Shown here: piece by piece, positions 53,252 through 62,170 of the stretch
Layout of the letters: the number at the start of each line of letters is the position of its first letter
Numbering within the stretch: position 1 is the first letter of the stretch
DNA from: UBA7702 sp040776805
Lineage (GTDB): Bacteria; Bacillota; Dehalobacteriia; UBA7702
NCBI GenBank assembly: GCA_040776805.1
Contig: JAXGZS010000001.1
Location: 62,001-126,000, forward strand
DNA length: 64,000 nucleotides
Reading direction: 5' to 3'
Program-made: the position numbers and the translations under genes
The notes under the pieces: generated by a model
Database searches by the model: none
What the model saw: only the letters and a program-made list of their open reading frames with translations
Told to the model about the DNA's origin: nothing

Positions 53252-54469
53252 ATGCTGAAAATGGAAACCAAGTCCATTGCCCCCCGCCGGGAGGCAATGG
53301 CACGTTACGCGCAAAAAGTGGTAAAAGCCCACCAAAAGCTCCATGACGGTTCTCTTGCGATGACCGGCTGGGTCGATCTGCCCGCAAAGGTTCACGAGAC
53401 GTACCTGGCGGAGATTTCAGCGGCGGCCGCAAAAATCCGTCGGCAATATACGGCCCTGGTGGTGATTGGCATCGGCGGCTCTTATCTAGGTGCTCGGGCC
53501 TGTTACGATTTGCTGGAGGCGGATCGAAGCGGCGTGAAGCTTTTTTTTGCCGGTTGGAACTTGGGGGGCAGGTATCATGAAAAACTGCTGCAAAAATTAG
53601 ACGGCTATGATGTGGCCCTCTGCGTTATTTCCAAATCGGGGACGACATTGGAGACGACTTTGGCCTTCGACCTTCTAAAGGAATATATGGAAGACCGCTA
53701 CGGCGGAGATTTCAGCGACCGGGTCTATGTGATCACCAGTGAAAACAGCGGCGCCCTGCATCAAGAGGCCGTGGAAAAAGGGTATTGCGTTTTTCCCCTT
53801 GATGAAGAGATTGGCGGCAGGTACAGCGTGTTGACCTCGGTGGGTCTGCTGCCTTTGGCGGCCTCCGGCATCGATATCGCCGCCCTGCTTGACGGCGCGA
53901 AAGCGGCATACGACGATTTGAACCATGAGGATATGGAACAAAATCCCTGTTACCAATATGCCGCTTACCGCAATGTACTTTTTGCGGAAGGCAAGGTGAC
54001 GGAGTTTTTCTCTTTTATTGAGCCGGAGATGTTCCGGTTCGGTTTTTGGCTGAAACAGCTTTTTGCCGAGAGCGAGGGCAAAAACTGCCGCGGCGTTTAT
54101 CCCTCGGCGCTCTTATACAGTACCGATCTTCATTCCGTGGGCCAGTTTTTGGAGGACGGCCATCCGATCTTTTTTGAGACCATGATCACTTTGGCCTCCT
54201 ATGGCAAAAACAGCGCCGATGGGGGGTATCTAGAAACACATCATAAGCATACGAAGGCGATGGCGGACGCCGTTTACCATGTGCGCAATGAAAAGGGCAC
54301 GCCCATCATGAAACTGACCATAGACGCTCTTGATGCAAAGAACTTGGGTTATATGATCTATTTTTTTGAAAAGGCCTGCGCCATGAGTTGTTTGCTGATG
54401 GGAGTCAATCCCTTTGATCAGCCCGGCGTAGAAGCGTACAAAAATCAGATGAGATTATTATTGGATTGA
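53252..54469 (+). CDS. pgi: Glucose-6-phosphate isomerase
   Basis: 405 residues. VVIGIGGSYLGARACYDLL, CVISKSGTTLETTLAF and GGRYSVLTSVGLLP are the phosphoglucose isomerase signatures, and the C-terminal HKHTKA and EKACAMSCLLMGVNPFDQPGVEAYK (in parts) hold the catalytic His and Lys regions. The enzyme interconverts glucose-6-phosphate and fructose-6-phosphate. The protein starts about 20 residues later than Bacillus Pgi; upstream codons in frame hit stops, so this short N-terminus seems real. No good ribosome site is seen before ATG 53252; ATG 53261 is an option. Confidence 0.93.
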   Translation: MLKMETKSIAPRREAMARYAQKVVKAHQKLHDGSLAMTGWVDLPAKVHETYLAEISAAAAKIRRQYTALVVIGIGGSYLGARACYDLLEADRSGVKLFFAGWNLGGRYHEKLLQKLDGYDVALCVISKSGTTLETTLAFDLLKEYMEDRYGGDFSDRVYVITSENSGALHQEAVEKGYCVFPLDEEIGGRYSVLTSVGLLPLAASGIDIAALLDGAKAAYDDLNHEDMEQNPCYQYAAYRNVLFAEGKVTEFFSFIEPEMFRFGFWLKQLFAESEGKNCRGVYPSALLYSTDLHSVGQFLEDGHPIFFETMITLASYGKNSADGGYLETHHKHTKAMADAVYHVRNEKGTPIMKLTIDALDAKNLGYMIYFFEKACAMSCLLMGVNPFDQPGVEAYKNQMRLLLD

Positions 54470-54485
54470 TAAAGGGGTCAGTACA

Positions 54486-56147
54486 TTGGAATATAACGAA
54501 TTGATCGCCAGATATTTATATTGGCAGGGAAACGCCGAAGGAGCAGTAGGGGAAGAACTGGAAGCCATTGCCGCCGACGACAAAGAAATCGAAGATCGCT
54601 TTTATTGCGATCTTTCTTTCGGCACAGCGGGAATGCGGGGCAAGATGGGCGCCGGTACCAATCGGATGAATCACTATATGGTGCGCCGGGCCACCCGAGG
54701 GCTGGCCACTTATATTGATAAGCACGACGGCAAAAAAGCCGGGGCGGCCATTGCCTACGATACGCGGCATCATTCCGCGGAATACGCTCTGGAAGCGGCG
54801 AGAACCCTCTGCGACTGCGGCATCAAGACCTATCTCTTCCGCATCCCTTCGGCGACGCCGCTGCTTTCCTATGCCCTGCGGCGTTTGGGCTGCGCCGCCG
54901 GGATTGTTATTTCGGCGAGCCACAATCCCAAAGAGGACAACGGCTATAAGGTTTACGACCAAGATGGCTGTCAGATGATTCCCGCCGCCGCCAATGAAGT
55001 GGCGGATTATGTCTGGGAGTCCTCTCCCTTCGGCGCGATCATCAGTGAAGCAGACGCCAAAGAGCAGGGGCTTTTGATCGATCTCGGCGAGGAGATGCAG
55101 AAAGAATTCTGTTATGAAACGATGAAGCAGTCCCACCCCATCGCCAAAGAGGCGGTGGCGGCTTTGAAAACGGTGTATACACCCCTGCACGGCACCGGCT
55201 ATGTCCCCATCAGCTTTGTCTTAAAAGCCAAGGGGTATCCCGTTTCTGTCGTACCGGAGCAGGCCGCCCCCGACGGGGATTTCCCCACGGTGAAAAAGCC
55301 CAATCCCGAAGAGCACGACGCTTTGGCCATGGGTATCGCCCAGGCGGAGCGGGAGGACGCCGACCTTGTCCTTGCCACGGATCCCGACTGCGACCGTGTC
55401 GGTGTCGCTGTCAAAACAGGGGAGGGCTATCGCCTCTTAAACGGCAACCAGATTGGCGCGCTCCTCATCCAGTACGTGTTAACCAGAAGAAAAGAAAAAT
55501 TGAAGAAGAATGCCGTTATCCTGAAATCCATTGTCACCAATGATTTCGGCGCCGCCGTGGCCAAAACCTTCGGTGTTGAGACTGTGGAAACGCTGACGGG
55601 TTTTAAATACATCGGGGAAGCCATGACCGCTTACGAAAAAAGCGGCGAAAAGGACTTTGTTTTGGGCTATGAAGAAAGCTACGGTTTTCTCATCGGCAAG
55701 CATGTCCGGGACAAAGACGCTGTCGTTTCCTCCCTGCTCATCTGTGAAATGGCGGCGTATTATAAAGAAAAAGGATTTGGCCTTTACGATATTTTAGAAT
55801 CCCTTCACCACCGTTTCGGCTTTTATCTCGATTCCATGGATTCCGTGACCTTCCCCGGCAGCGCCGGGATGGCCAGGATGAAAGAGATCATGGCGTCCCT
55901 GCGGACCAATAAAACCCTTTTCGGTACGGAAGAAGTCCGTATCGACGACTATATCGACGGTCTTTACGGTCTCCCCGGCGCCGATGTGCTGAAATACGTT
56001 TTTGCTGACGGTTCCTGGGTGGCGGTGCGTCCTTCCGGTACAGAGCCGAAACTGAAGATTTATTATTCCGTCCGCGCCAAGAATGAACGAGAAGCCGCGG
56101 CGAGAACCATGTCTCTCAGTGATATCATGCTGGAGGCGGTGGAATAA
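54486..56147 (+). CDS. Phosphoglucomutase/phosphomannomutase (alpha-PGM type)
   Basis: 553 residues, start TTG with AAAGGGG 9 bases upstream. The active-site Ser loop is GIVISASHNPKEDNGYK, the metal loop DPDCDRVG, the sugar loop GYEESYGF and the phosphate loop RPSGTEPKLKIYYS. The long form (about 550-580 residues) is the PgcA type, which converts glucose-6-phosphate to glucose-1-phosphate. The next gene uses glucose-1-phosphate, so pgi, this gene and rfbA form a path to dTDP-sugars. Confidence 0.93.
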   Translation: MEYNELIARYLYWQGNAEGAVGEELEAIAADDKEIEDRFYCDLSFGTAGMRGKMGAGTNRMNHYMVRRATRGLATYIDKHDGKKAGAAIAYDTRHHSAEYALEAARTLCDCGIKTYLFRIPSATPLLSYALRRLGCAAGIVISASHNPKEDNGYKVYDQDGCQMIPAAANEVADYVWESSPFGAIISEADAKEQGLLIDLGEEMQKEFCYETMKQSHPIAKEAVAALKTVYTPLHGTGYVPISFVLKAKGYPVSVVPEQAAPDGDFPTVKKPNPEEHDALAMGIAQAEREDADLVLATDPDCDRVGVAVKTGEGYRLLNGNQIGALLIQYVLTRRKEKLKKNAVILKSIVTNDFGAAVAKTFGVETVETLTGFKYIGEAMTAYEKSGEKDFVLGYEESYGFLIGKHVRDKDAVVSSLLICEMAAYYKEKGFGLYDILESLHHRFGFYLDSMDSVTFPGSAGMARMKEIMASLRTNKTLFGTEEVRIDDYIDGLYGLPGADVLKYVFADGSWVAVRPSGTEPKLKIYYSVRAKNEREAAARTMSLSDIMLEAVE

Positions 56148-56158
56148 AGGAGCGTAAG

Positions 56159-57031
56159 ATGAAAGGAATCGTCCTCTCGGCGGGGAAGGGTACCCGCTTA
56201 TATCCCATGACAAAGCCCTGCTGTAAACCGCTTTTACCGATTTACGACAAACCGATGATCTGTTATCCTTTGGCCACTTTGCTGATGGCGGGGATCACGG
56301 AAATTTTAGTGATCGTACCCCCCGGCGGGGAAGGGCCCTTTCGCGAACTGTTGGGGGATGGCAGCCGTTACGGCGTCTCTGTTTCCTATCGGGAGCAATT
56401 GGTCCCTCGGGGCATTGCCGACGCCTTTATGGTCGGTGAGGAATTCATCGGCGACGACGACGTCTGTTTGATTCTCGGCGACAATATCTTTTACGGACCC
56501 GGCTTTGGCGACGATTTGAAAAAAGCCGCGTCCTTTCAAGAAGGCGCGACGGTTTTCGGTTATTATGTGGAGGATCCTCGACCCTTCGGCGTCGTGGAGA
56601 TCGGAGAGAACGGCAAAGCCCTTTCCATTGAGGAAAAACCCGCAAAACCCAAATCAAACTACATCATTCCCGGCCTTTATTTTTACGACAACCGCGTGGT
56701 GGAAATCGCCAAAACCGTCACCCCTTCGGCCCGGGGGGAACTGGAAATCACCGCCGTCAACAACGCCTATCTGAATCAGGGAGCCCTTCACGTGATCCCC
56801 TTAGCAAAAGATTTTGCCTGGTTCGATACGGGAACCGCGGAAAGCATGTATCAGGCGGCTTCCGCCGTCCGGGCCTATCAAGACGAAACCGGAGAGCAGC
56901 TGGGTAATTTGGAAGCCGTTGCTTATGAACGCGGCCTCATCCACAGAGATGCTTTGGCCCGCGCCGCCGAAGAACTTTCCGCCACGGAGTACGGCAAATA
57001 CTTACAGTCGCTTTTGGCAGGAAAGAATTAA
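56159..57031 (+). CDS. rfbA: Glucose-1-phosphate thymidylyltransferase
   Basis: 290 residues. LSAGKGTRLYPMTKPCCKPLLPIYDKP is the nucleotide-binding start of RmlA (given here in parts: GKGTRL, KPLLPIYDKPM), and FGVVEIGENG, EEKPAKPKSNYIIPGLYFYD and WFDTGT follow in the usual order. It makes dTDP-glucose, the first step to dTDP-rhamnose and other deoxysugars for wall polymers. AAAGGAG precedes the ATG. rfbBCD are not in the window. Confidence 0.94.
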   Translation: MKGIVLSAGKGTRLYPMTKPCCKPLLPIYDKPMICYPLATLLMAGITEILVIVPPGGEGPFRELLGDGSRYGVSVSYREQLVPRGIADAFMVGEEFIGDDDVCLILGDNIFYGPGFGDDLKKAASFQEGATVFGYYVEDPRPFGVVEIGENGKALSIEEKPAKPKSNYIIPGLYFYDNRVVEIAKTVTPSARGELEITAVNNAYLNQGALHVIPLAKDFAWFDTGTAESMYQAASAVRAYQDETGEQLGNLEAVAYERGLIHRDALARAAEELSATEYGKYLQSLLAGKN

Positions 57032-57049
57032 AAAATAAAAATCAAAAGT

Positions 57050-57098
57050 GGGCGCCCCTTCTTATGGCTGGAAAACCATGGGAAGGGGCGCCCTTTTT
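57050..57098. terminator. Bidirectional terminator between rfbA and ilvH
   Basis: GGGCGCCCCTT and AAGGGGCGCCC pair perfectly; an inner ATGG/CCAT pairing extends the stem. T-run on the right and A-run on the left. Confidence 0.88.
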
Positions 57099-57134
57099 GC
57101 TTGAAAAGAGGCCGTCAGTCTTTCGTTACTTGAT

Positions 57135-57617
57135 TTAGTCGCGGTTGATGGCGATTTTGCCGCTGCGCACCACTTCGATGATGCCCGTTTCCGCCAAAAG
57201 CAGGCAAATCGCGTCGATCTTATCTTCGTCTCCGGTCATTTCGATAACCATGGTTTCGGGATGCACATCGACGATTTTGGCGCGGAAGATATTGACGATG
57301 TCGATGATGTCGGAGCGATGCTCCTGGGGGGCGTTGACTTTGATCAGGGCCATTTCCCGATTGATCGACGGGGTGGAGGTCAAATCTTCCACTTTAACGA
57401 CTTCCACCAGCTTCGCGATCTGGTGATAGATCTGCTTCAGTTCATCGTCGTCGGCCACGTCGACCACGACGCAAATACGGGTTTTATCTTTTTCACCGCA
57501 GTTGCCGGCGTTGATGGTGTCAATGTTGAACCCTCTTCTGGCAATGAGTCCCAGGACATGGGTGAGCACCCCGGGACGGTCCTCTACGGTAACGGCAAAG
57601 GTGTGTTTGCGTTCCAT
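57135..57617 (-). CDS. ilvH: Acetolactate synthase small subunit
   Basis: 160 residues. FAVTVEDRPGVLTHVLGLIARRGFNIDT is an ACT domain (in parts: DRPGVLTHV, RGFNIDT), followed by the second conserved half (ELALIKV-type MALIKVNAP, GTIxDV-like IVDVHPE). It regulates IlvB and binds valine. Start overlaps the ilvB stop by one base. Confidence 0.95.
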   Translation of the reverse strand: MERKHTFAVTVEDRPGVLTHVLGLIARRGFNIDTINAGNCGEKDKTRICVVVDVADDDELKQIYHQIAKLVEVVKVEDLTSTPSINREMALIKVNAPQEHRSDIIDIVNIFRAKIVDVHPETMVIEMTGDEDKIDAICLLLAETGIIEVVRSGKIAINRD

Positions 57618-59290
57618 CAGAATTCACTCCATTCCATCATTTCTTCCAACGAGGCTCCCGCGGGAACCATGGGATACACATTTTCATCGGGGGTGACCAT
57701 CACTTCGACGAGGTAAGGGCCTTTGGCTTTTTTGGCTTCCTTGAGGGCTTTTTCCAAGTCTTTGCGTTCGCTGACCCGTTGAGCCTTGGCGCCGAAAGCC
57801 TCGGCCAGTTTCGCGAAATTGGTATCGATATGAAATTGTGAATGACTCATATGACCGTTGAAAAACAGCCGCTGCCATTGCTGTACCATGCCGAGACAGC
57901 GGTTGTTCAAAACCACGACTTTAATGGGTAAATGATGTTCTACGGCAGTGGCCATTTCCTGGCAGTTCATCAGAAAGCCGCCGTCTCCGACGAAGACCCA
58001 AACCTCTTCCTTTTCCCTGCCGATTTGGGCGCCAATGGCGGCGGGTAGGCCGTAGCCCATGGTACCCAGGCCGCCGGAGGAAAGAAAGGAACGGGGGTTT
58101 TTCGATTGATAAAGCAGTGCGCTCCACATTTGGTGCTGTCCCACGTCGGTGACGACCACGGCTTCGCCTTTGGTCAGTTGGGAAACGGTTTCAATGACCT
58201 TTTGCGGTTTGATCTCTTCTCCCTTGGCTTTTCCGTAGACAATGGGTTTTTCCGCTTTCCATTTTTTCACCGTATCCTGCCACGCTTTGATCTCCGGTTT
58301 CTTGACGATTTTTAAAAGCTCCGTCAGGGACCATTGCAGGTCGGCCAAAACACGGGCGTCGATTTTCACGGTTTTGTCGATTTCCACAGGGTCGATTTCA
58401 AATTGAACGATTTTGGCGTTTTTGGCAAAATTCTGGACTTTGCCGGTGACCCGGTCGGCGAAGCGTACGCCGACGCCGATCAGCAGATCGCAATCACAGA
58501 CCGCGCGGTTGGCGGGGACGGTGCCATGCATTCCCAGCATACCGAGGTGCAGCGGCTCATCATTGGGATAAACGCTCACACCCATTAAGGAGTTGACCAC
58601 GGGGATGCCGGTTTTTGCCACGAGTTTGCGAAAGAGCAGGGCGCTGTTTTTGTCGTTGGCGCCGCCGCCCACAAAGAAAACGGGCTTTTTGGCCGCGGCG
58701 ATGAGCGCCGCCGCGGTTTTCACTTCTTCGAGATCACCCTCATAGGTCGGGTGATACGCTTCCATGGTGATATCTTCTTCAAAATCCGGTTGGATTTCCG
58801 CGAGAAACAGGTCTTTGGGAATATCCACCACGACAACGCCGGGACGGCCCGTGCGCGCCACGTAAAAGGCCTGGCGCAAAACTTTGGCCAGTTCTTCGGG
58901 ATCACCCACGAGGTAATTATGCTTGGTGATCGGTGTAGTGATGCCTCTGATATCGGCTTCCTGGAAGGAATCTTTGCCGATGGCGGCCCGGGGCACTTGG
59001 CAGGTGATGCAGACCATGGGAATGGAATCAATATTGGCGGTGGCGATGCCGGTCACCAGGTTGGTGGCGCCGGGGCCGGAGGTGGTGATGCAAACGCCGA
59101 CCTTCCCCGTGGAACGGGCGTAACCGTCGGCGGCGTGGGCCGCCCCCTGCTCATGCCTGGTTAAAATATGCCGGATTCCCGATTCATATAACGCGTCATA
59201 GAGAGGGAGAGCCATGCCTCCGGGATAGCCAAAAATCGTGGTGGCACCTTCTCTTTTCAATACTTCAACAACGACTTCTGCACCGGTCAT
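57617..59290 (-). CDS. ilvB: Acetolactate synthase large subunit
   Basis: 557 residues. RHEQGAAHAADGYAR holds the catalytic Glu, and VGDGGFLMNCQEMATAVEHH with VVVLNN is the ThDP/Mg motif. It condenses pyruvate with pyruvate or 2-oxobutyrate for branched-chain amino acids. GGAGG precedes the ATG. Only ilvBH are here; the other ilv/leu genes are elsewhere or beyond the neighbours seen. A promoter (59348-59377) and a dyad (59315-59334) lie upstream. Confidence 0.95.
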   Translation of the reverse strand: MTGAEVVVEVLKREGATTIFGYPGGMALPLYDALYESGIRHILTRHEQGAAHAADGYARSTGKVGVCITTSGPGATNLVTGIATANIDSIPMVCITCQVPRAAIGKDSFQEADIRGITTPITKHNYLVGDPEELAKVLRQAFYVARTGRPGVVVVDIPKDLFLAEIQPDFEEDITMEAYHPTYEGDLEEVKTAAALIAAAKKPVFFVGGGANDKNSALLFRKLVAKTGIPVVNSLMGVSVYPNDEPLHLGMLGMHGTVPANRAVCDCDLLIGVGVRFADRVTGKVQNFAKNAKIVQFEIDPVEIDKTVKIDARVLADLQWSLTELLKIVKKPEIKAWQDTVKKWKAEKPIVYGKAKGEEIKPQKVIETVSQLTKGEAVVVTDVGQHQMWSALLYQSKNPRSFLSSGGLGTMGYGLPAAIGAQIGREKEEVWVFVGDGGFLMNCQEMATAVEHHLPIKVVVLNNRCLGMVQQWQRLFFNGHMSHSQFHIDTNFAKLAEAFGAKAQRVSERKDLEKALKEAKKAKGPYLVEVMVTPDENVYPMVPAGASLEEMMEWSEF

Positions 59291-59314
59291 AAAAACCTCC
59301 TCCTCTCATGAATT

Positions 59315-59334
59315 CTATCATGCTTTCATGATAG
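59315..59334 (-). promoter_or_regulatory. Dyad at the ilvB start region
   Basis: CTATCATG and CATGATAG around four bases, just downstream of the -10 box. It is placed to act as an operator or as a small 5' hairpin. No T-box or leader peptide is apparent. Confidence 0.5.
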
Positions 59335-59347
59335 TATATTAACCCAA

Positions 59348-59377
59348 AGTATAACATAGCGCTAAGAAATATGACAA
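59348..59377 (-). promoter_or_regulatory. Promoter of ilvBH
   Basis: Minus strand TTGTCA, 18 bases, TATACT, each five of six to consensus. Confidence 0.7.
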
Positions 59378-59437
59378 GTACTTTTTTAGAATCAGCGTTG
59401 TTTTTGTCAGTTTTTTTGATACGGTCATTGCCTGATC

Positions 59438-59470
59438 ATGACAATGTTTTTCGTTCCCCCGTCTTATAAT
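59438..59470 (+). promoter_or_regulatory. Candidate spoIIG promoter with long spacer
   Basis: ATGACA, 21-base spacer, TATAAT, 22 bases before the spoIIGA start. In Bacillus subtilis the spoIIG promoter has an unusual 22-base spacer and needs Spo0A-P. A TTTTGTCAG at 59403-59411 and the inverted TTGTCA at the -35 box resemble Spo0A boxes (TTGTCGAA). Confidence 0.5.
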
Positions 59471-59491
59471 AAGAACAAGGGGGGATGGCCA

Positions 59492-60385
59492 ATGACTGTC
59501 TGTACCGTCTATGGAGACCTGCTCTTTTTTACCGATTTTCTCATGGATTTGGCCCTGCTTTTTGCGGTGATGCGCTTTGGCAACTTCAAAACACGGTTTT
59601 TCTTCCCCGTGGCCGCCGCCTCCTTGGGCGGTATTTATAGCCTGCTCACCGTCTTACCGGCTTTTGTTTTTTGGCGATCGTGGTATGTGAAGCTGCTATT
59701 CTCCCTGCTGATGGTAAAAATCGCCTTCCCGCGCCTGACGGGAAAGCGTTTTTTTACCGCCTTCGTCTATTTTTATTTGATCGGTTTTGCCATGGCCGGG
59801 GCTGTCCTGGCCCTTTCCTGGCTCTTCACCAATGGCGGCTGGGCTCACGCGGGATTTTCCTATACGGCGATGGGCCTGTCCGGTGCGGTGATCATCGCCT
59901 TAGCCCTGTCCCATTGGGGGAATTTTTACGTAAAGCGCACCCTTAGGGAAAACGAGGCCACGGAGGCGGTGGTGATCCAGCTTGACGGTAAAAAAGCCAA
60001 TCTTACGGCGCTTTTCGATACCGGCAACGAGCTCACCGATCCCGTCACGCGCTTGCCGGTGGTGGTGGTGGAATATGACGCCGTCAAAGAGATTCTGCCC
60101 GCCTATTTCCATACGGTTTTTTCCCGTTGCGGCGCCGACCACCCCGACCGGGCTTTGCTGCAATTACAAACTTACCCCATCGCCCACCGTCTGCGCCTGA
60201 TTCCCTTTTCCTCCATTGGCAAAAGCAACGGCATGATGCTGGGAATCCGTCCCGATAAACTTTGCTTCCCCGCGCGAAAAAAGAAAGAAGCGAAAGATGT
60301 TGTGATCTGTTTTTACCGGGGTACGATGCATATCAGAGAGAATTGCCGCTGCATCGTGAATCCGGCCATCCTTGACATGATGTAG
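59492..60385 (+). CDS. spoIIGA: Sigma-E processing protease SpoIIGA
   Basis: 297 residues from ATG 59492 (AAGGGGGG 9 bases upstream; the frame is open 18 codons further). Five membrane helices (about 10-150), then an aspartic-protease-like domain with the catalytic motif LFDTGNELTDPVTRLPVV (about 183-200). SpoIIGA cleaves the pro-sequence of sigma-E in the mother cell once the forespore signal SpoIIR arrives. The sigE gene follows 9 bases later. Confidence 0.93.
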   Translation: MTVCTVYGDLLFFTDFLMDLALLFAVMRFGNFKTRFFFPVAAASLGGIYSLLTVLPAFVFWRSWYVKLLFSLLMVKIAFPRLTGKRFFTAFVYFYLIGFAMAGAVLALSWLFTNGGWAHAGFSYTAMGLSGAVIIALALSHWGNFYVKRTLRENEATEAVVIQLDGKKANLTALFDTGNELTDPVTRLPVVVVEYDAVKEILPAYFHTVFSRCGADHPDRALLQLQTYPIAHRLRLIPFSSIGKSNGMMLGIRPDKLCFPARKKKEAKDVVICFYRGTMHIRENCRCIVNPAILDMM

Positions 60386-60394
60386 GAGGTCATT

Positions 60395-61117
60395 ATGGAA
60401 AACAGTGTGTTGGAAAAACTGCGTATGGTGCTCTTGCAGCACCTCAATCTCAATGAAAACGGAAACAGCGTTTTATACGTCGGCGGCTCTGATGTGTTGC
60501 CCGCGCCTTTTTCCCCGGAGGAAGAGCGGGAGATGCTGATGAAAATGGCCCATGCCGACGAAACGGCAAGAGCGGCCCTGATCGAGCACAATTTGCGTCT
60601 CGTCGTCTATATCGCCAGGCGTTTTGAGAATACCGGCGTCTATATTGAGGATCTTGTCTCCATCGGCACCATTGGTCTGATCAAGGCGGTGAATACCTTT
60701 GACGTGACAAAAAAGATCAAGCTGGCCACTTATGCTTCCCGCTGCATCGAAAACGAGATTCTGATGTTTTTAAGGCGTAACGGCAAAACCAAAGGGGAGG
60801 TATCTTTCGACGAACCCCTCAATGTCGATTGGGACGGCAACGAACTGTTGCTGTCCGATATCATGGGCACCGACGCGGATCTCTGTTCCCGGGAACTGGA
60901 AGAGGAGGTGGACAAAGCGCTGCTGAAAATGGCCATGGAGAAGCTCACGGACAGGGAACGCATCATTGTGGAGCTGCGCTATGGTCTTACTGCTGACGGG
61001 GAAGAGAAAACGCAAAAGGAGGTCGCCGATATTTTGGGTATTTCCCAATCGTACATCTCCCGGCTGGAAAAGCGGATCATCCGCCAGCTGCGCAAAGAAA
61101 TCCAAAAGACATTATAA
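60395..61117 (+). CDS. sigE: Sporulation sigma factor sigma-E
   Basis: 240 residues. Region 2 (HNLRLVVYIARRFENTGV, DLVSIGTIGLIKAVNTFD, KLATYASRCIENEILMFLRR) and region 4 (DRERIIVELRYGL, TQKEVADILGISQSYISRLEKR) are typical of SigE. The N-terminal pro-sequence is about 25 residues, with LPAPFSPEEE following. AGGAGG before the ATG. Mother-cell sigma factor of early sporulation. Confidence 0.96.
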   Translation: MENSVLEKLRMVLLQHLNLNENGNSVLYVGGSDVLPAPFSPEEEREMLMKMAHADETARAALIEHNLRLVVYIARRFENTGVYIEDLVSIGTIGLIKAVNTFDVTKKIKLATYASRCIENEILMFLRRNGKTKGEVSFDEPLNVDWDGNELLLSDIMGTDADLCSRELEEEVDKALLKMAMEKLTDRERIIVELRYGLTADGEEKTQKEVADILGISQSYISRLEKRIIRQLRKEIQKTL

Positions 61118-61140
61118 AAAGAATTTGTGAAAATGTGAAG

Positions 61141-61168
61141 AACTGCGGTTTTTACCGCGGTTTTTTAT
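61141..61168 (+). terminator. Terminator after sigE
   Basis: AACTGCGGT and ACCGCGGTT (one G-U pair), short T-loop, six T behind. Confidence 0.82.
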
Positions 61169-61212
61169 TTTTCACGGGAAAGACACAGGAGGCTGCTACA
61201 ATCAGGAAGGAT

Positions 61213-61241
61213 TTGCAATCACCGGGGAAAAATGATAATAT
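61213..61241 (+). promoter_or_regulatory. Promoter before the carboxypeptidase gene
   Basis: TTGCAA, 17 bases, TAATAT, about 30 bases before the start codon. Confidence 0.65.
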
Positions 61242-61271
61242 AACTATGATATACCTTAGGGAGATTAGTGG

Positions 61272-62135
61272 ATGGTAAGAGACCGTTTAGAGGAAAGAAA
61301 AACAGAGGCAAAGCGTCGTCCTGCCCGTCGCCAAAAACAGCGTCTGATGGTGCTGCTGATGGTCGGCGCCGTCGCTCTTTGTATCGCTGGCGCGGCCTTG
61401 TCTTACGCGGTTTGGGGCACGGATAACACGGAAATGGAAACCTCCGCCGCAGCCGGCGAAGCTGCACCGGCGTCTTCAGAGACGGAAACCTCCGCCACCA
61501 CCGGCGACAACACTGTGGCGGCTGATCCCAACAGCGGCTACGGCCAATTGGTGAATCGCACCCATCCTCTGCAGAATGCGAAAACGTATGAGCCCGACGA
61601 TTTGGTGGAAGTGGCTTACGCCTACAATGGCAACGATCAGCTGCTGCGGAAAGATGCCGCGGCAGCCATGGAAGCGATGATCGCCGTCTTCAAAGGGGAC
61701 TACCCTGATCTGCCAATCTATACGAAAAGCGGCTATCGCACCTATGCCTTACAGAATACCTACTATACGAATCAAATCAGCGTATACGGGGATGCCTATG
61801 AAGCCGCCACGATTTCGGCGATTCCCGGCACCAGCGAACACGAGCTGGGTCTTGCCATGGATTTGACCATTGACGGTTCCCTAACCTCCGGTTTTGAAGA
61901 AACCACCCAGGGACAGTGGTTTTTGGCGCACTGCAATGATTACGGTTACATCCACCGCTATCCCAAAGGCAGCGAATTGGTGACCGGCATCATCTACGAA
62001 CCCTGGCACTTCCGCTATGTGGGCAAGGGGATCGCCGCCGATATGGCCGCGAAAAACGTGTCCACCCTGGAAGAGTATTACGGTCTCTACCTTGACGATG
62101 AGGATATCGACAATTACGCGCCATTTTTACAATGA
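61272..62135 (+). CDS. VanY-type D-alanyl-D-alanine carboxypeptidase
   Basis: 287 residues: basic N-terminus, one membrane helix (about 27-48), a Ser/Ala/Thr/Glu-rich linker and an M15B peptidase domain (about 90-275). Zinc and catalytic residues are in SEHELGLAMDL and YEPWHFRYVG, with SGYRTY before them. It trims peptidoglycan stem peptides outside the membrane. GGGAGA lies before the ATG. A role in resistance to glycopeptides is not implied, since no vanHAX genes are near. Confidence 0.92.
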   Translation: MVRDRLEERKTEAKRRPARRQKQRLMVLLMVGAVALCIAGAALSYAVWGTDNTEMETSAAAGEAAPASSETETSATTGDNTVAADPNSGYGQLVNRTHPLQNAKTYEPDDLVEVAYAYNGNDQLLRKDAAAAMEAMIAVFKGDYPDLPIYTKSGYRTYALQNTYYTNQISVYGDAYEAATISAIPGTSEHELGLAMDLTIDGSLTSGFEETTQGQWFLAHCNDYGYIHRYPKGSELVTGIIYEPWHFRYVGKGIAADMAAKNVSTLEEYYGLYLDDEDIDNYAPFLQ

Positions 62136-62170
62136 TGGATCACCGATCAAAGGGAAGGAATTAAGCGGCG

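Noticed and set aside
61272..62135. VanY-type gene as a vancomycin resistance determinant
   Set aside because: No vanHAX or vanRS neighbours; D,D-carboxypeptidases of this type are common housekeeping wall enzymes.
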